64,000 nt of DNA from Flavobacteriales bacterium (GCA_026129465.1 JAHCIA010000001.1:133964-197963); one strand, 5' to 3'; shown: positions 1 through 9,734, counted from the first letter of the stretch. Numbers and translations are program-made. The notes: generated by a model not told the origin, from the sequence alone.

Positions 1-3000
1 CCGGTCCGGCATCCGGGGATGATGCCCTTTCCTTGACCACCAGCGCCAGTGAGCGCAGCAGCCATGTGACCTACCGCATCCGCGGCGCATCAGGGATCTC
101 CGGCTCGTCCGCGACGAATGACAACGCGAACAGCAATCCGCCTTCCCACTCACCGGCGGAAGAAAGCTATTTGTGGATCGCCACACGCTCCGGCGATGCC
201 CAAGTGGTGGCGACAGCACCTCCGGCCAATTACTTCAATATGCTTACGGTGTCTGGAGGGCATACGGATGGTGCTTCAACCAACACCGCGTACCGGATCA
301 TCAACCCCGCAGCGGCCTCCGAGGACCCTGTCGGGTTCACCAGCGGCACGGAGGACTGGGTTAGCTGGACCTTGGCCATCCTGGGCCCAGCGCCGGTGCC
401 GGGCACCGAACCCATTGATATTCCCCGCATGGCCAGTGGAGATGGTTTCCCCGTGGTGGGCGCCACGGCCAGCAGTGCGAAGACCACCACCGGCTCAGCC
501 GCGCATGTGGTGGATCTGCCGGTGGGCATCCAGGAGGGTGATCTGATCCTCGTCTTCTGGACGGATGCGAGCAACAGCGGCACCAATCCAGTGCTGCCGG
601 GGTACACGCAACTCGCCACCAGCAACGCCAGCACAGGCAACGTATACCGCAAGGTGTGGTACCGTATCGCTGATGGTACGGAGGGGGCTACGGTCTCCAC
701 CTCCAATTCCTTTGGGGACCGCAGTGCCCATGTCACCTACCGCATCGCAGCGGGGACCTATACGGGTCTGCCGTACATATCCACCAATGCCAACAATACC
801 AACAACGCGCCCGACCCCAACAACCTCAACCCCGGACTGGGCGTGCGGAAATACCTATGGCTGGCCAGTGCGCATGCCGCGGAATCACAAACCTTCAGCA
901 TTCCGGCCACTTTCAGCGATGCCGTGGATTCCAGGACCACCGCGAGCAGCACCAGCGATCAACATGCCCAAGTGATCACGGCACGCCGATTCCTTGAAGC
1001 CGCACAATTGAACGTAGGCCCATTCGGTTTGGGAGGCAATGCCACACATACCGCATGGACCTTGGCCATACAAGGCGCGGATGGTTCCCACGCCACTGTC
1101 CGGAATGGGCATGTGGTGACGGTGACGGAGGACGGTTCCGTGGATGATCTGGTAGTGGAGAGCACCGGCCTGCTGGACATCAGCACAGGCTCATTGGTCA
1201 TCAACGGCACCAGCGTGGTCGTCAATGGCTCCATCGAGGGCGCATCGGGACATCTGATCCTCGGGGACATCAACGAAGCGGCCATTCTTGTCCAAGGTTC
1301 CGGCAGCATGGACCTGTTCGATCTGACCGCACGCACGCCGGCCGATGTGACCTTGGAAGTGGATCTCGACATCCGCGGAACCTTGGCGGTACGTGCGGGC
1401 GACTTCGATGCCACCAGCGCCACGGTAAGGCTGATCAGCAACGTGGATGGCACTGGCCGCCTGGACTCCTTGGTAGCCGGTACCAGTTACACCGGCATAC
1501 TGACCATGCAGCGCTATATTCCCCAAGGGGCCACCAACTGGCGCCTGTTGGGAAGTGCGGTGGACGGACAGACCTTGCAGCATTGGAAGGATGACTTCCT
1601 CACGGCGGGCTTCCCGGGAAGCCATTTCCCGAATTTCGACATGCCTGTGGGCAGCGGCATCCTCTGGCCCAGCATCCGCTACTACAATGAAACGCACCTT
1701 GGTCCCAACCCACTCGATGGCCTCACAGGAGCCGAGAGCATCACTGAGCCGCTTTCCGTGGGCAAGGGTTGGGCGGTCTGGTGCGGCGACACCCTGGGGA
1801 CCACCGCCGCTTTCACGATCGATGTCAAGGGTCCACCGCGGATCGCGCAGACGCCCATCGCCTTGCCGGTGAGCTGGAGCAATGGCGGAACGCCCTTGGT
1901 GGATGGCTACAACCTGGTGAGCAACCCGCTGCCCTCGCCGATCTCCTTCGCGGCGATCCAAAGAGGTGCCGATGTGGAGAACTACTACTGGGTCTTCAAC
2001 CCGGTGGACGGCAACAACGCCACATGGAACGGTACCGTGGGTGCGAATGGCGCGAACGGTATCATCCAGAGCAGCCAGGGCTTCTGGCTGAAGGCGAATG
2101 GACCTTCCGTGGCCACCACGGTGCATGAAAGCGCCAAGGTCTCCGGCAATACCGGTGGCATTTTCGGGGGGCTCACCACACTCCCGCCGATGGTGCGTCT
2201 CACCCTGCAGGGCAACAACAGCTTCAAGGATGAAGCGGTTGTGGTATTCCAGGATGGTACACCGCAGTTGAACAGCGGTGACGTGCCCAAGCTCAGTTGG
2301 AGCAGTGCTGGCGCCCCGCGGATCGCTTTGCGCAGTGCGGAGGGCGTGGACTTGACGATCGACATGTATGGGGAGTACACCACGGACATCAGCATCCCCG
2401 TGCTGGTGCAGGCACCGTCGGCAGGCACCTACAAGGTGCGCGCCAGTGACATGGTGGGCATCAACAGCCTGACCTGCCTGACGCTCGTGGACCTGGTGAC
2501 CGGGACGATCACACCATTGACCGAAGGCGCGGAGTATACCTTCAGCATGCCCGCGAGCCCCAACACCAACACACCAAGATTGCTGCTGCGCGCCTCCGCG
2601 CCTCTCCCGCAGTACGCCACCGATGCCACCTGCTCCGATGCCGCGAATGGTAGCGCCACCGTGGTGAACATCGGCGAGAATGCCATCGAGGTGACCTGGA
2701 GTGACCTCCTCAACAACGTCCTGCTCGTGCAATCCGATGTTCTGGGCGTGGCGACCTTCACTGGTCTACAGGCCGGGGAGTACAATGTGACCGTGAGCAG
2801 CGACGCTGGATGCGGCCCGCTCTCTTCCATCATCACCATCGATGCGCCAGATGCACTGATAGCCGACGTGGAGAGCACCGAGGCCAGCTGCCCGGATGCC
2901 GAGGACGGCATGCTCACGGTGGAGGCCGTGGGTGGCACGGCTCCCTATTCCTATCTGTGGGACAACGGGGGAGAGGAAGCCCACATCACGGGAGCAACAG

Positions 3001-3578
3001 GCGGTTATGCCGTGACCATCACCGATGCGAACGGTTGTGTGTTGCAGGTCTCCGGACTTTCCATTGGTGCGGGCCAGGGTCCTGTGGCCGCCTTCTCCCA
3101 TGGACCGGGGCCGGTCGTGGTCGGTACGCCGGTGGAGTTCACCAACAACAGCATCGACATGCAGTCGAGCACATGGGACTTTGGCGATGGGAACGGCTCC
3201 ACCGAACCGGATCCCACGCATACCTACACCATGGCCGGCATTTACACTGTGACGCTGACCGTGAACAATGGCGATTGCACGGACAGTTGGTCCACCGAAG
3301 TGGTCGTGGAACTCAGCACCGGACTTGAGGACATCGGCCCGACGGGGATCACTTCCTGGGCCGCTGATGACCAACTGTTCCTGGACCACGATCTCGAGGG
3401 CGGTATGATGCAGGTGGAGTTGCTGGATGTGGCGGGCAAGCTGCATCATCAGTGGAGCGTTGGTGCGATGCCAGGGCGGGTATCCTTCCCCATGGCTGGT
3501 CTCAGCGCCGGTGTTTGGGTGGTCCGCGTGATCCACGATGGAGCGCAACACACCTTCCGCGTGCCCCTGGTGCGCTGA
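1..3578 (+). CDS. Secreted multidomain protein with T9SS type A tail, 5' end outside window
   Basis: The reading frame is open to the left edge, so the N-terminus and signal peptide are missing. Numbering from the TTG at 33, residues up to about 120 are the end of one domain and about 131-351 a second copy; both contain HVTYRI and end in SWTLAI or AWTLAI, so the protein carries at least two tandem copies of a roughly 200-residue domain. Next come a long beta-rich stretch, two SprB-like repeats (about 865-1020), a PKD domain with WDFGDGNG (about 1025-1100), and a C-terminal T9SS type A sorting domain ending in VPLVR. Known family role: exported through the type IX system to the cell surface or medium. 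The ligand or substrate is unknown. Confidence 0.9.
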   Translation, partial: GPASGDDALSLTTSASERSSHVTYRIRGASGISGSSATNDNANSNPPSHSPAEESYLWIATRSGDAQVVATAPPANYFNMLTVSGGHTDGASTNTAYRIINPAAASEDPVGFTSGTEDWVSWTLAILGPAPVPGTEPIDIPRMASGDGFPVVGATASSAKTTTGSAAHVVDLPVGIQEGDLILVFWTDASNSGTNPVLPGYTQLATSNASTGNVYRKVWYRIADGTEGATVSTSNSFGDRSAHVTYRIAAGTYTGLPYISTNANNTNNAPDPNNLNPGLGVRKYLWLASAHAAESQTFSIPATFSDAVDSRTTASSTSDQHAQVITARRFLEAAQLNVGPFGLGGNATHTAWTLAIQGADGSHATVRNGHVVTVTEDGSVDDLVVESTGLLDISTGSLVINGTSVVVNGSIEGASGHLILGDINEAAILVQGSGSMDLFDLTARTPADVTLEVDLDIRGTLAVRAGDFDATSATVRLISNVDGTGRLDSLVAGTSYTGILTMQRYIPQGATNWRLLGSAVDGQTLQHWKDDFLTAGFPGSHFPNFDMPVGSGILWPSIRYYNETHLGPNPLDGLTGAESITEPLSVGKGWAVWCGDTLGTTAAFTIDVKGPPRIAQTPIALPVSWSNGGTPLVDGYNLVSNPLPSPISFAAIQRGADVENYYWVFNPVDGNNATWNGTVGANGANGIIQSSQGFWLKANGPSVATTVHESAKVSGNTGGIFGGLTTLPPMVRLTLQGNNSFKDEAVVVFQDGTPQLNSGDVPKLSWSSAGAPRIALRSAEGVDLTIDMYGEYTTDISIPVLVQAPSAGTYKVRASDMVGINSLTCLTLVDLVTGTITPLTEGAEYTFSMPASPNTNTPRLLLRASAPLPQYATDATCSDAANGSATVVNIGENAIEVTWSDLLNNVLLVQSDVLGVATFTGLQAGEYNVTVSSDAGCGPLSSIITIDAPDALIADVESTEASCPDAEDGMLTVEAVGGTAPYSYLWDNGGEEAHITGATGGYAVTITDANGCVLQVSGLSIGAGQGPVAAFSHGPGPVVVGTPVEFTNNSIDMQSSTWDFGDGNGSTEPDPTHTYTMAGIYTVTLTVNNGDCTDSWSTEVVVELSTGLEDIGPTGITSWAADDQLFLDHDLEGGMMQVELLDVAGKLHHQWSVGAMPGRVSFPMAGLSAGVWVVRVIHDGAQHTFRVPLVR

Positions 3579-3595
3579 TCGAAGCCACTGCCTGA

Positions 3596-3631
3596 CGAAG
3601 CCCCGCCGAGGTCAACACCGGCGGGGCTTCG
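3596..3631. terminator. Strong hairpin terminator, probably bidirectional
   Basis: A perfect 13-bp stem (3596-3608 with 3619-3631) encloses a 10-nt loop. It lies between two convergent genes, the T9SS-tailed protein (stop 3578) and the CDF transporter on the minus strand (stop 3650), so it probably serves both. Confidence 0.75.
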
Positions 3632-3649
3632 TGTTCTTCGCCATCGCGA

Positions 3650-4645
3650 TCACTGCGGCCCTTGGTCCGCGCGGTGCTTGGCGTCCTGCAATACACTGTC
3701 CAGGTCCCAGTGGATACGATGCAGGAAGGGTGACTTGCGCTCGGGGCAATCCGCCAGGGCGCAGATGCCGCAGGAGCTGGGCACGCAGGGATCCATGTGG
3801 ATGAAGAGCTCCACCGGCCGGGGGCTGCGTTCGTTCACCAGCCGTTCCATGGCGGCGATCTCCGCATGTGCCCGTTCCAGCGGGTAGTACCAGGGCAGCG
3901 TCACATGACAATCGATGTGCAAGGTGCGGCCGAAGCTCACCACGCGGAAGTTGTGCAGGTCCACCCAGTCCGGTCGCCTGGCCGCTTCCAGGATGGCGAT
4001 GGTGGTCCGCGCCGTCACCATGTCCGTCTCGTCCATCATGCCCGCCACCGCTTTGCGCAGCACGCGGAAGCCCTGCACGGTGATGAAGACACCGAAGCCG
4101 GCCGCGAACACACTGTCGATCCAGACCAGGTCCGTGAGCAGGATGAGCACCAGACCGCCGAGCATGGCCACCGTGCTCCATGCGTCGCTGAGCAGATGTG
4201 TGCCACCGGCCACCAGGGTGGGGGAGTGGTGGCGTTTGCCACGCTGCAGCAGCACGAGTCCCATCACCAGGTTGATGGCGCCGGCCAGCGAGGTGAGCAC
4301 GATGCCCTCCTCCAACCGGTGCAACTCGTTGCCCGCCAGGAAGGCCATCGCCGCACGCACCACGATCGCCATACCGGCCAGCATCACCAACGTGCCCTCG
4401 ATGCCCGCACTTATGAATTCCACTTTCCCATGGCCGTAGGGATGCTCACGGTCGCGGGGCTTGCTGGCCAGCACCAGGCTGTACAGCGCGAAGGCACCGG
4501 CCACCACGTTCACGATGCTTTCCAGCGCATCGGCCAGGATCGCCGAACTGTCCGTCCGGTGCCAGGCAAGGAACTTGATGCCCATGAGCAGCGCACCTGT
4601 TCCCAGCACCCAGGCTTGTACACGGATGTCGCCACGCGCCGTCAT
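3650..4645 (-). CDS. Cation diffusion facilitator (CDF) family metal efflux transporter
   Basis: 331 residues starting at ATG 4645. It has the CDF plan of about six membrane segments followed by a cytoplasmic domain. The metal site in the fifth segment is present as HLLSD (HxxxD), but the matching site in the second segment reads ESIVN instead of the HxxxD of zinc exporters or the DxxxD of FieF, so metal preference may differ. The C-terminal tail has a cysteine cluster spaced CX4CX2CX4C (CVPSSCGICALADC) that could bind metal. A Crp/Fnr regulator is divergent from it, with 36 bp between the start codons, so the two may share a control region. The substrate (Zn, Fe, Mn or Co) cannot be fixed from sequence. 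Confidence 0.88.
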   Translation of the reverse strand: MTARGDIRVQAWVLGTGALLMGIKFLAWHRTDSSAILADALESIVNVVAGAFALYSLVLASKPRDREHPYGHGKVEFISAGIEGTLVMLAGMAIVVRAAMAFLAGNELHRLEEGIVLTSLAGAINLVMGLVLLQRGKRHHSPTLVAGGTHLLSDAWSTVAMLGGLVLILLTDLVWIDSVFAAGFGVFITVQGFRVLRKAVAGMMDETDMVTARTTIAILEAARRPDWVDLHNFRVVSFGRTLHIDCHVTLPWYYPLERAHAEIAAMERLVNERSPRPVELFIHMDPCVPSSCGICALADCPERKSPFLHRIHWDLDSVLQDAKHRADQGPQ

Positions 4646-4681
4646 GGGACAAGTGTAACGCGGCGCAGGTAACTTGGCCGC

Positions 4682-5311
4682 ATGGATGTCCAAGTGCTGG
4701 CCCGACGGGCTTTGGTGGGATTGGATTCGGGCCTGATCGACCGCATGCTCGCCGAAGGCCGCGTGGTGGAAGTGCCCGAGGGCACCCATCTCCTTCACGA
4801 AGGCGGCTATGTGCGTGAACTCCCCGTGCTGTTGGAGGGATTGGTGCGCGTGTACATCGGGCATGAGGACAAGGAATTGCTGCTCTATTGGATCCAACCT
4901 TCGGATAGTTGCGTGATGAGCTTCGCCTCCCTGCTGGAGCGCGCCCCCAGCCGCATCAACGCGGTGACCGAGAAGCCCAGCACGCTGCTGATGGTGCCCG
5001 AGGCCCTGGTGCGCACCTGGCTGCGTGAACATCCCGATTTCGCCGAGTTGATGTTCCGCAACTACGCCGAGCGCTATACCGATATGCTCCGCACCGTGGA
5101 ACAGGTGGCCTTTGGTGATCTGCCCACGCGCCTGCTGGAATACCTGCGCAAGCTGGGCACCGTGGGTGGTGAACCCTGGATGGACCTGCGCCACGCCAAG
5201 CTGGCCCAGGAACTCGGCACCGCGCGCGAGGTGGTGACCCGAACCCTGAAGAAGCTCGAACGCGAAGGTGCGATCGAGCAAGGTCCCAAAGGCATCCGCG
5301 TGCTGAAGTGA
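4682..5311 (+). CDS. Crp/Fnr family transcriptional regulator
   Basis: 209 residues. The N-terminal cyclic-nucleotide-binding beta-roll covers about residues 15-115 and the winged helix-turn-helix about 140-205, with the recognition region around LGTAREVVTRTLKKLEREG. No Fnr-type N-terminal cysteine cluster is visible, so an iron-sulfur oxygen sensor is unlikely. It is transcribed divergently from the CDF transporter and lies upstream of a small DUF2892 membrane protein and nhaD. DUF2892 (YgaP-like) genes often lie next to Crp/Fnr regulators in Bacteroidota. The effector is unknown. Confidence 0.9.
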   Translation: MDVQVLARRALVGLDSGLIDRMLAEGRVVEVPEGTHLLHEGGYVRELPVLLEGLVRVYIGHEDKELLLYWIQPSDSCVMSFASLLERAPSRINAVTEKPSTLLMVPEALVRTWLREHPDFAELMFRNYAERYTDMLRTVEQVAFGDLPTRLLEYLRKLGTVGGEPWMDLRHAKLAQELGTAREVVTRTLKKLEREGAIEQGPKGIRVLK

Positions 5312-5392
5312 CATCGGTCACCGGCGCCGGGTGGCCAGCTTCCAACCTTTGCGATGGTTAGGCGTTTTCCTGCCACAAGAACCTCCGATCCC

Positions 5393-5596
5393 ATGAAGAC
5401 CAACATCGGCTCCTTGGACCGTGTGCTGCGCATCGCCTTGGCACTTGTGTGTTCCGTACTGTATTTCACCGGAGTGGCCTCCGGCGTATGGGGTGCCGTG
5501 GCCCTGGTGGTGGGCGGTGCCATGCTCGTCACCGCCGCTGTGGGGTGGTGCGGCCTGTACCAATTGACGGGCATCAACACCTGCAAGGCGAAATAG
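5393..5596 (+). CDS. DUF2892 (YgaP-like transmembrane domain) small membrane protein
   Basis: 67 residues from ATG 5393. The N-terminal MKTNIGSLDRVLRI followed by two hydrophobic segments and a final CxxYxxxGxNTC pattern (CGLYQLTGINTC) is the DUF2892 signature, found alone or as the membrane tail of YgaP rhodaneses. It sits 81 bp after the Crp/Fnr gene on the same strand and is probably cotranscribed or co-regulated with it. An imperfect -7-like box (aacctttg) lies at 5344-5351. The biochemical role is unknown. Confidence 0.85.
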   Translation: MKTNIGSLDRVLRIALALVCSVLYFTGVASGVWGAVALVVGGAMLVTAAVGWCGLYQLTGINTCKAK

Positions 5597-5644
5597 GCCT
5601 GGAGCGCCTATTGTCAGGGCACGGGGCCATGGCCCTGTGAGGAT

Positions 5645-5685
5645 GGCCCATCGTTCTCCCTGAGCTTCAGGGAACCTAATGGGCC
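5645..5685. terminator. Long interrupted hairpin between the DUF2892 gene and nhaD
   Basis: An outer 7-bp stem (5645-5651 with 5679-5685) and an inner 7-bp stem (5657-5663 with 5667-5673) around a 3-nt loop form one stacked hairpin. There is no U-tract. It is most simply the terminator of the Crp/DUF2892 unit. A -7-like box (tatccttg, 5694-5701) lies just downstream, which would leave the hairpin outside the nhaD transcript. Confidence 0.4.
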
Positions 5686-5728
5686 GGGTTGCGTATCCTT
5701 GCGCCGTTTTTCAAGGACCCCCTCCCGC

Positions 5729-7036
5729 ATGTTCATCCTGATGGCGCTCCTCTTCGTGCTGGGCTACCTGGCCATCGCGTTGGAGCACCCCCTGCGCATC
5801 AACAAGGCCGCCTCGGCCATCCTCACCGGCGCCGCGGTCTGGACCGTGCTCATGCTGGGGCAGAATGCCATTTTCCCCGAGGGCGGGCATGGCGGCCACG
5901 AAGGACTGACACACCACTTGCTGGAGCACCTCGGCGAGATCGGCTCCATCCTCTTTTTCCTCATGGGCGCCATGACCATCGTGGAACTCGTGGACGTGCA
6001 TGAGGGCTTCCGCGTGATCACCGACCGTATCACCGCCAAGAAGAAGTACGCGTTGCTCTGGGTCATCTGCCTGCTCAGCTTCTTCATGAGCGCCGCGCTC
6101 GACAACCTCACCACCACCATCGTCATGTGCGCCCTGTTGCGCAAGCTCATCAAGGACAAGGAGACGCTCTGGACCTTCGCCGGCATGGTGGTGATCAGCG
6201 CCAACGCCGGCGGCGCATGGTCGCCCATCGGCGACATCACCACCATCATGCTCTGGATCGGCGGGCAGGTCACCACCTTCAACATCATCGCCAAGCTCAT
6301 AATACCCAGCCTGGTATGCCTCATCCTGCCCCTCTTGTGGATGGCACGCGTGGTGAAGGGTGAGGTGGAGCGCCCCGATGCGGTACGCCCCAGTGGCCAC
6401 CACGGCGGCAATGTCACCGAGGGCGAGCGCAAGCTGGTCTTCACCCTGGGGGTGGGCGCACTGCTCTTCGTGCCCGTCTTCAAGGCCGTTACGCACCTGC
6501 CGCCGTTCATGGGCGTGATGCTCGGCCTGGGCGTGCTGTGGGTGGTGACCGAAGTGATCCACATGCGGCATGGCGTGGACAAGCGCGGCGACCTGATGGT
6601 GACCGCCGTGCTACGCCGGATCGACATGCCCAGCGTGCTCTTCTTCCTGGGCATCCTGGTGGCCGTGGCGGGCCTGCAGGTGGCCGGCCACCTCACCTTG
6701 CTGGCCCAGGGGCTGGACCACAGCTTTGGTGGCGACATCTACCTGATCAACGGCGCCATCGGGGTCCTCAGTTCCATCGTGGACAACGTGCCCCTGGTGG
6801 CCGCGGCCATGGGCATGTACCCCATGACCATCTATCCTCCCGACCACCTCTTCTGGGAGTTGCTCGCCCTTTGCGCCGGCACGGGTGGCAGCCTGCTCAT
6901 CATCGGTTCGGCCGCCGGCGTTGCCGCCATGGGCATCCTGCACATCGACTTCATCTGGTACATCAAGCGGATGATGATCCCCGCCGCCATCGGCTACTTC
7001 GGTGGCATGGCCACCTTCTGGCTCATGTTCCACTGA
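5729..7036 (+). CDS. nhaD: NhaD-type sodium/proton antiporter
   Basis: 435 residues from ATG 5729; an in-frame TTG at 5699 was not chosen because it lies inside a likely promoter box. The protein is a polytopic inner-membrane protein of the ion transporter superfamily (ArsB/NhaD group). Conserved motifs are AALDNLTTTIV in the first half, SANAGGAWSPIGDITTIMLW, and SSIVDNVPLVAAAMGM near the C-terminus. The first two are characteristic of NhaD, which exports Na+ or Li+ in exchange for protons at alkaline pH. A His/Gly-rich loop (EGGHGGHEGLTHH) near residues 55-65 could sense pH or bind metal; that is inference. Confidence 0.92.
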   Translation: MFILMALLFVLGYLAIALEHPLRINKAASAILTGAAVWTVLMLGQNAIFPEGGHGGHEGLTHHLLEHLGEIGSILFFLMGAMTIVELVDVHEGFRVITDRITAKKKYALLWVICLLSFFMSAALDNLTTTIVMCALLRKLIKDKETLWTFAGMVVISANAGGAWSPIGDITTIMLWIGGQVTTFNIIAKLIIPSLVCLILPLLWMARVVKGEVERPDAVRPSGHHGGNVTEGERKLVFTLGVGALLFVPVFKAVTHLPPFMGVMLGLGVLWVVTEVIHMRHGVDKRGDLMVTAVLRRIDMPSVLFFLGILVAVAGLQVAGHLTLLAQGLDHSFGGDIYLINGAIGVLSSIVDNVPLVAAAMGMYPMTIYPPDHLFWELLALCAGTGGSLLIIGSAAGVAAMGILHIDFIWYIKRMMIPAAIGYFGGMATFWLMFH

Positions 7037-7141
7037 GCCGATCGGCCCCCGATCGTGGATAATGCCGGGAGACTTAGATCCCCGTTCACATCCGCCGACC
7101 CTGATCCTGCGATCTTTGCGCCCGGAAACGATCCGGTGCCG

Positions 7142-9550
7142 ATGGTCGCCCTCTACGCCCGCCTGCCGCTGATGGCCGCCCTGCTGCTGGGGAGCGCCAT
7201 GCTTCAGGCCCAGACCACGGTCTTCTTCCAAGGATTCGAGAACGATGCGGTGGCCTGCACCGGCGAGAACTGGCCTTACACCGGAGGTGTGCGAAATAGC
7301 CAGACCGCCCGTACAGGCAGTTGGTCGCTACGGGTGGGCAGGCAGGGTGAAAGCAACAGCGTGATCTTCACGGACCGTAACGTCACCGGCCTGGACAACA
7401 TCCAGTTGCAGGTGTACCACAGGGTACTGCCAGCGCCCAATCCTTTGGGTGGTGATGGGCACGGCATGGATGTGCGCGAAGGTGCGGTCATGCTCGTTCG
7501 GTTGAACGGAGGCGCCTGGACCCCGATCGGCCGGGTGGGCGGGTTCGACAACCACAACTATGCATGGAACGCGGCCATGGGAGGTGCCCCATCGGTATCG
7601 GCGGGGTGCAATGTCTACCAAGCACCGAACCCCTTGCTGTACGATGTGCCCGCAGGCACCACCACCATTGGGTTCCGCGTGATCAGCATTGGCCTCAACG
7701 GCAGCACCTGCGCCACGTTCAACACCGCCATGAACGCGGGCACGACACCCAGCCTGTACGACCGCACGGATGAGGGCTTCTACATCGACGACCTGCGCCT
7801 CACCACCACCACCACCACGCCCTTGCCCGGCATCTGGACCGGTGCCGCAAGCACCGACTGGTTCAACTGCGCCAATTGGAGCTTCGGCTACGTGCCCACG
7901 GCGGTGACGCCCGTGCGCATAGAGCAGACCGCGAGCGCCGGATGCATTGTTGGCGTGACGGGCACCGCCACAGCGGAATGCGCCTCCATTCTTCACCGAT
8001 CCACCACGGGCACCAGCCGCAACCTCACGGTCTCCAACGGCAGCACGCTCAACATCTATGGTCCGCTCACGGTGGAACGGAGCAATGTGAACACCGCCCT
8101 GGTGACCGGTGTGGTGCAGAGCAGCACGCTGTCCGCCACCAGCATCAACCTCATCGGAAGCGCGCCGGGCAACTACGACGCGGTGGTGCGGGCCGAGACC
8201 AATGGCACACGCATCCTGGTGGAGACCGACGTCACCATCAACGGTGGTGGCCTGCTGGATCTGGAGAGTTTCGCCGGTGGTGGGCGTTTGGAACTGGGCC
8301 GCGACTTCATCAACCTGCGCGATGAAACGCATTTCCACCAAGTGAGCAGCACGGTGGTCTTCAATGGCAATGGGGCACAGAACATCAGCACGGCCAACGG
8401 ATCGGAGGTCTTCCACAACCTGCGGGTGGAGAAGACCGGTGGCGATCTGTCGCTGCTGTCGCCTGTGCAGGTGAACAACCAACTCGCTTTGGTGGGTGGC
8501 CGTGTATTCACCTCGCCCACCGAGCTGCTCACCCTCGGCGCCACTGCCACCGTGCTGCTGAGCAGTGACGCCTCCTTCGTGCATGGCCCGATGGAGAAGA
8601 TCGGTCTGGTGGACTTCATGTTCCCGGTGGGCAAGGGCAACAGCCTGCGGCCCTGTGGCGTTGGCGGCATAGCGGGTGTGGCGGGTGACGCCTTCACTGC
8701 GGAATACTTCCCCGAAAGCGCGCGCGAGTTCCCATTCGCCAACGTGTTGGAACCCACCTTGGACCATGTGAGCGATTGCGAGTACTGGACGATCGGGCGC
8801 AGCCATGGATCGCCCAACGCCACGGTGCGGCTGACCTGGGACACGCCCGAAAGCTGTGGTGTGACTGATCTGCCCAGCCTGCGTGTAGCTTACTGGGACG
8901 TGGCCATCTGGCGCGATCGCGGCAACGGTGGCGCCACGGGCGATGTGAACAGCGGCATCGTACCCACCTCGGGCACGCAGACGGATTTCGGCGATTTCAC
9001 CCTGGCCTCCATCAACGGCAGCAATCCCCTGCCGATCACCCTGCTGCATTTCCGTGCAAGACCCGAGCTCGGAAGGGTGCGGTTGGATTGGGCCACGGCC
9101 ATGGAGATGGACAATGACCACTTCACGGTGGAGCGCGGCGCTGATGGCCTGCACTTCGCCGACCTGCTGCAAGTGCCCGGTGCGGGCCACAGCCAGACGG
9201 TACTGCACTATCTCGCTTGGGATGATCGCCCGCTCGGAGGGATCTCCTACTACCGTTTGCGCCAGACCGACCACGATGGAACCAGCGCTTGGAGCGATAT
9301 GGTGGCCGTGCGTTTCGAGGGCCCCGGCGCACTGAACGTATGGGCCGTGGACGGTGTATTGCAAGTGCAGCACCCATTGCCCGCCGATGCCTTGTTGGAA
9401 CTCTTCGACGCCTCAGGACGGCTGCTCCTGGGTCGGATCGCCGGTGGCGAGGGCTTGGTGACGCTGGATGCCGGCTCATATGTCCCCGGCGTCTACCTGC
9501 TTCGGGCCAGCCACGGCGACCGGGTGCTGGTGATGAGGTTCGTGCGGTGA
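7142..9550 (+). CDS. Secreted protein with T9SS type A sorting domain
   Basis: 802 residues from ATG 7142, chosen because it starts a clear signal peptide (MVALYARLPLMAALLLGSAMLQAQ). Residues about 25-230 form a beta-sandwich region on an extended N-terminal module. Then comes a long stretch of beta-helix-like repeats typical of Bacteroidota surface proteins, and a fibronectin-like stretch beginning LPITLLHFRA and containing the usual SYYRLRQTD. The tail (ELFDASGRLL to MRFVR) is a T9SS type A sorting domain. It should be exported across the outer membrane and either anchored or released. No catalytic motif was recognised. Confidence 0.88.
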   Translation: MVALYARLPLMAALLLGSAMLQAQTTVFFQGFENDAVACTGENWPYTGGVRNSQTARTGSWSLRVGRQGESNSVIFTDRNVTGLDNIQLQVYHRVLPAPNPLGGDGHGMDVREGAVMLVRLNGGAWTPIGRVGGFDNHNYAWNAAMGGAPSVSAGCNVYQAPNPLLYDVPAGTTTIGFRVISIGLNGSTCATFNTAMNAGTTPSLYDRTDEGFYIDDLRLTTTTTTPLPGIWTGAASTDWFNCANWSFGYVPTAVTPVRIEQTASAGCIVGVTGTATAECASILHRSTTGTSRNLTVSNGSTLNIYGPLTVERSNVNTALVTGVVQSSTLSATSINLIGSAPGNYDAVVRAETNGTRILVETDVTINGGGLLDLESFAGGGRLELGRDFINLRDETHFHQVSSTVVFNGNGAQNISTANGSEVFHNLRVEKTGGDLSLLSPVQVNNQLALVGGRVFTSPTELLTLGATATVLLSSDASFVHGPMEKIGLVDFMFPVGKGNSLRPCGVGGIAGVAGDAFTAEYFPESAREFPFANVLEPTLDHVSDCEYWTIGRSHGSPNATVRLTWDTPESCGVTDLPSLRVAYWDVAIWRDRGNGGATGDVNSGIVPTSGTQTDFGDFTLASINGSNPLPITLLHFRARPELGRVRLDWATAMEMDNDHFTVERGADGLHFADLLQVPGAGHSQTVLHYLAWDDRPLGGISYYRLRQTDHDGTSAWSDMVAVRFEGPGALNVWAVDGVLQVQHPLPADALLELFDASGRLLLGRIAGGEGLVTLDAGSYVPGVYLLRASHGDRVLVMRFVR

Positions 9551-9701
9551 CTGGAAACTGATCGTGTCTCTGGGGTGTAGGTCGATCCCTCCTTGAGGGG
9601 AGGGGCTTCGATCACCGATCGGCGCGTTGCACGCGCCTGGATCTTTTTTCCGGCGCCTTATTCGCTTGAGCAAGCTCGGCTCTTGGTGCGTGGAAGAAGA
9701 T

Positions 9702-9721
9702 CGCCCGCCTGGCGGCGGGCG
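9702..9721 (-). terminator. Hairpin terminator downstream of tRNA-Ser
   Basis: An 8-bp GC stem (9702-9709 with 9714-9721) and a 4-nt loop lie 13 bp past the tRNA 3' end. On the minus strand it is followed by a pyrimidine-rich run (atcttcttcc), as expected for a factor-independent terminator. Confidence 0.6.
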
Positions 9722-9734
9722 GATCGGCGATCGG

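Noticed and set aside
1191-2732. Long open frame on the minus strand inside the first gene, and similar frames at 7328-9373, 11432-12997 and 59780-61978
   Set aside because: They are antisense to genes with clear domains, rich in His, Arg and Gly from GC-biased third positions, and show no motifs; typical high-GC shadows.
5645-5728. Hairpin upstream of nhaD as a sodium riboswitch
   Set aside because: A probable promoter box lies between the hairpin and nhaD, so the hairpin would not be in the transcript, and no match to a known riboswitch consensus was seen.
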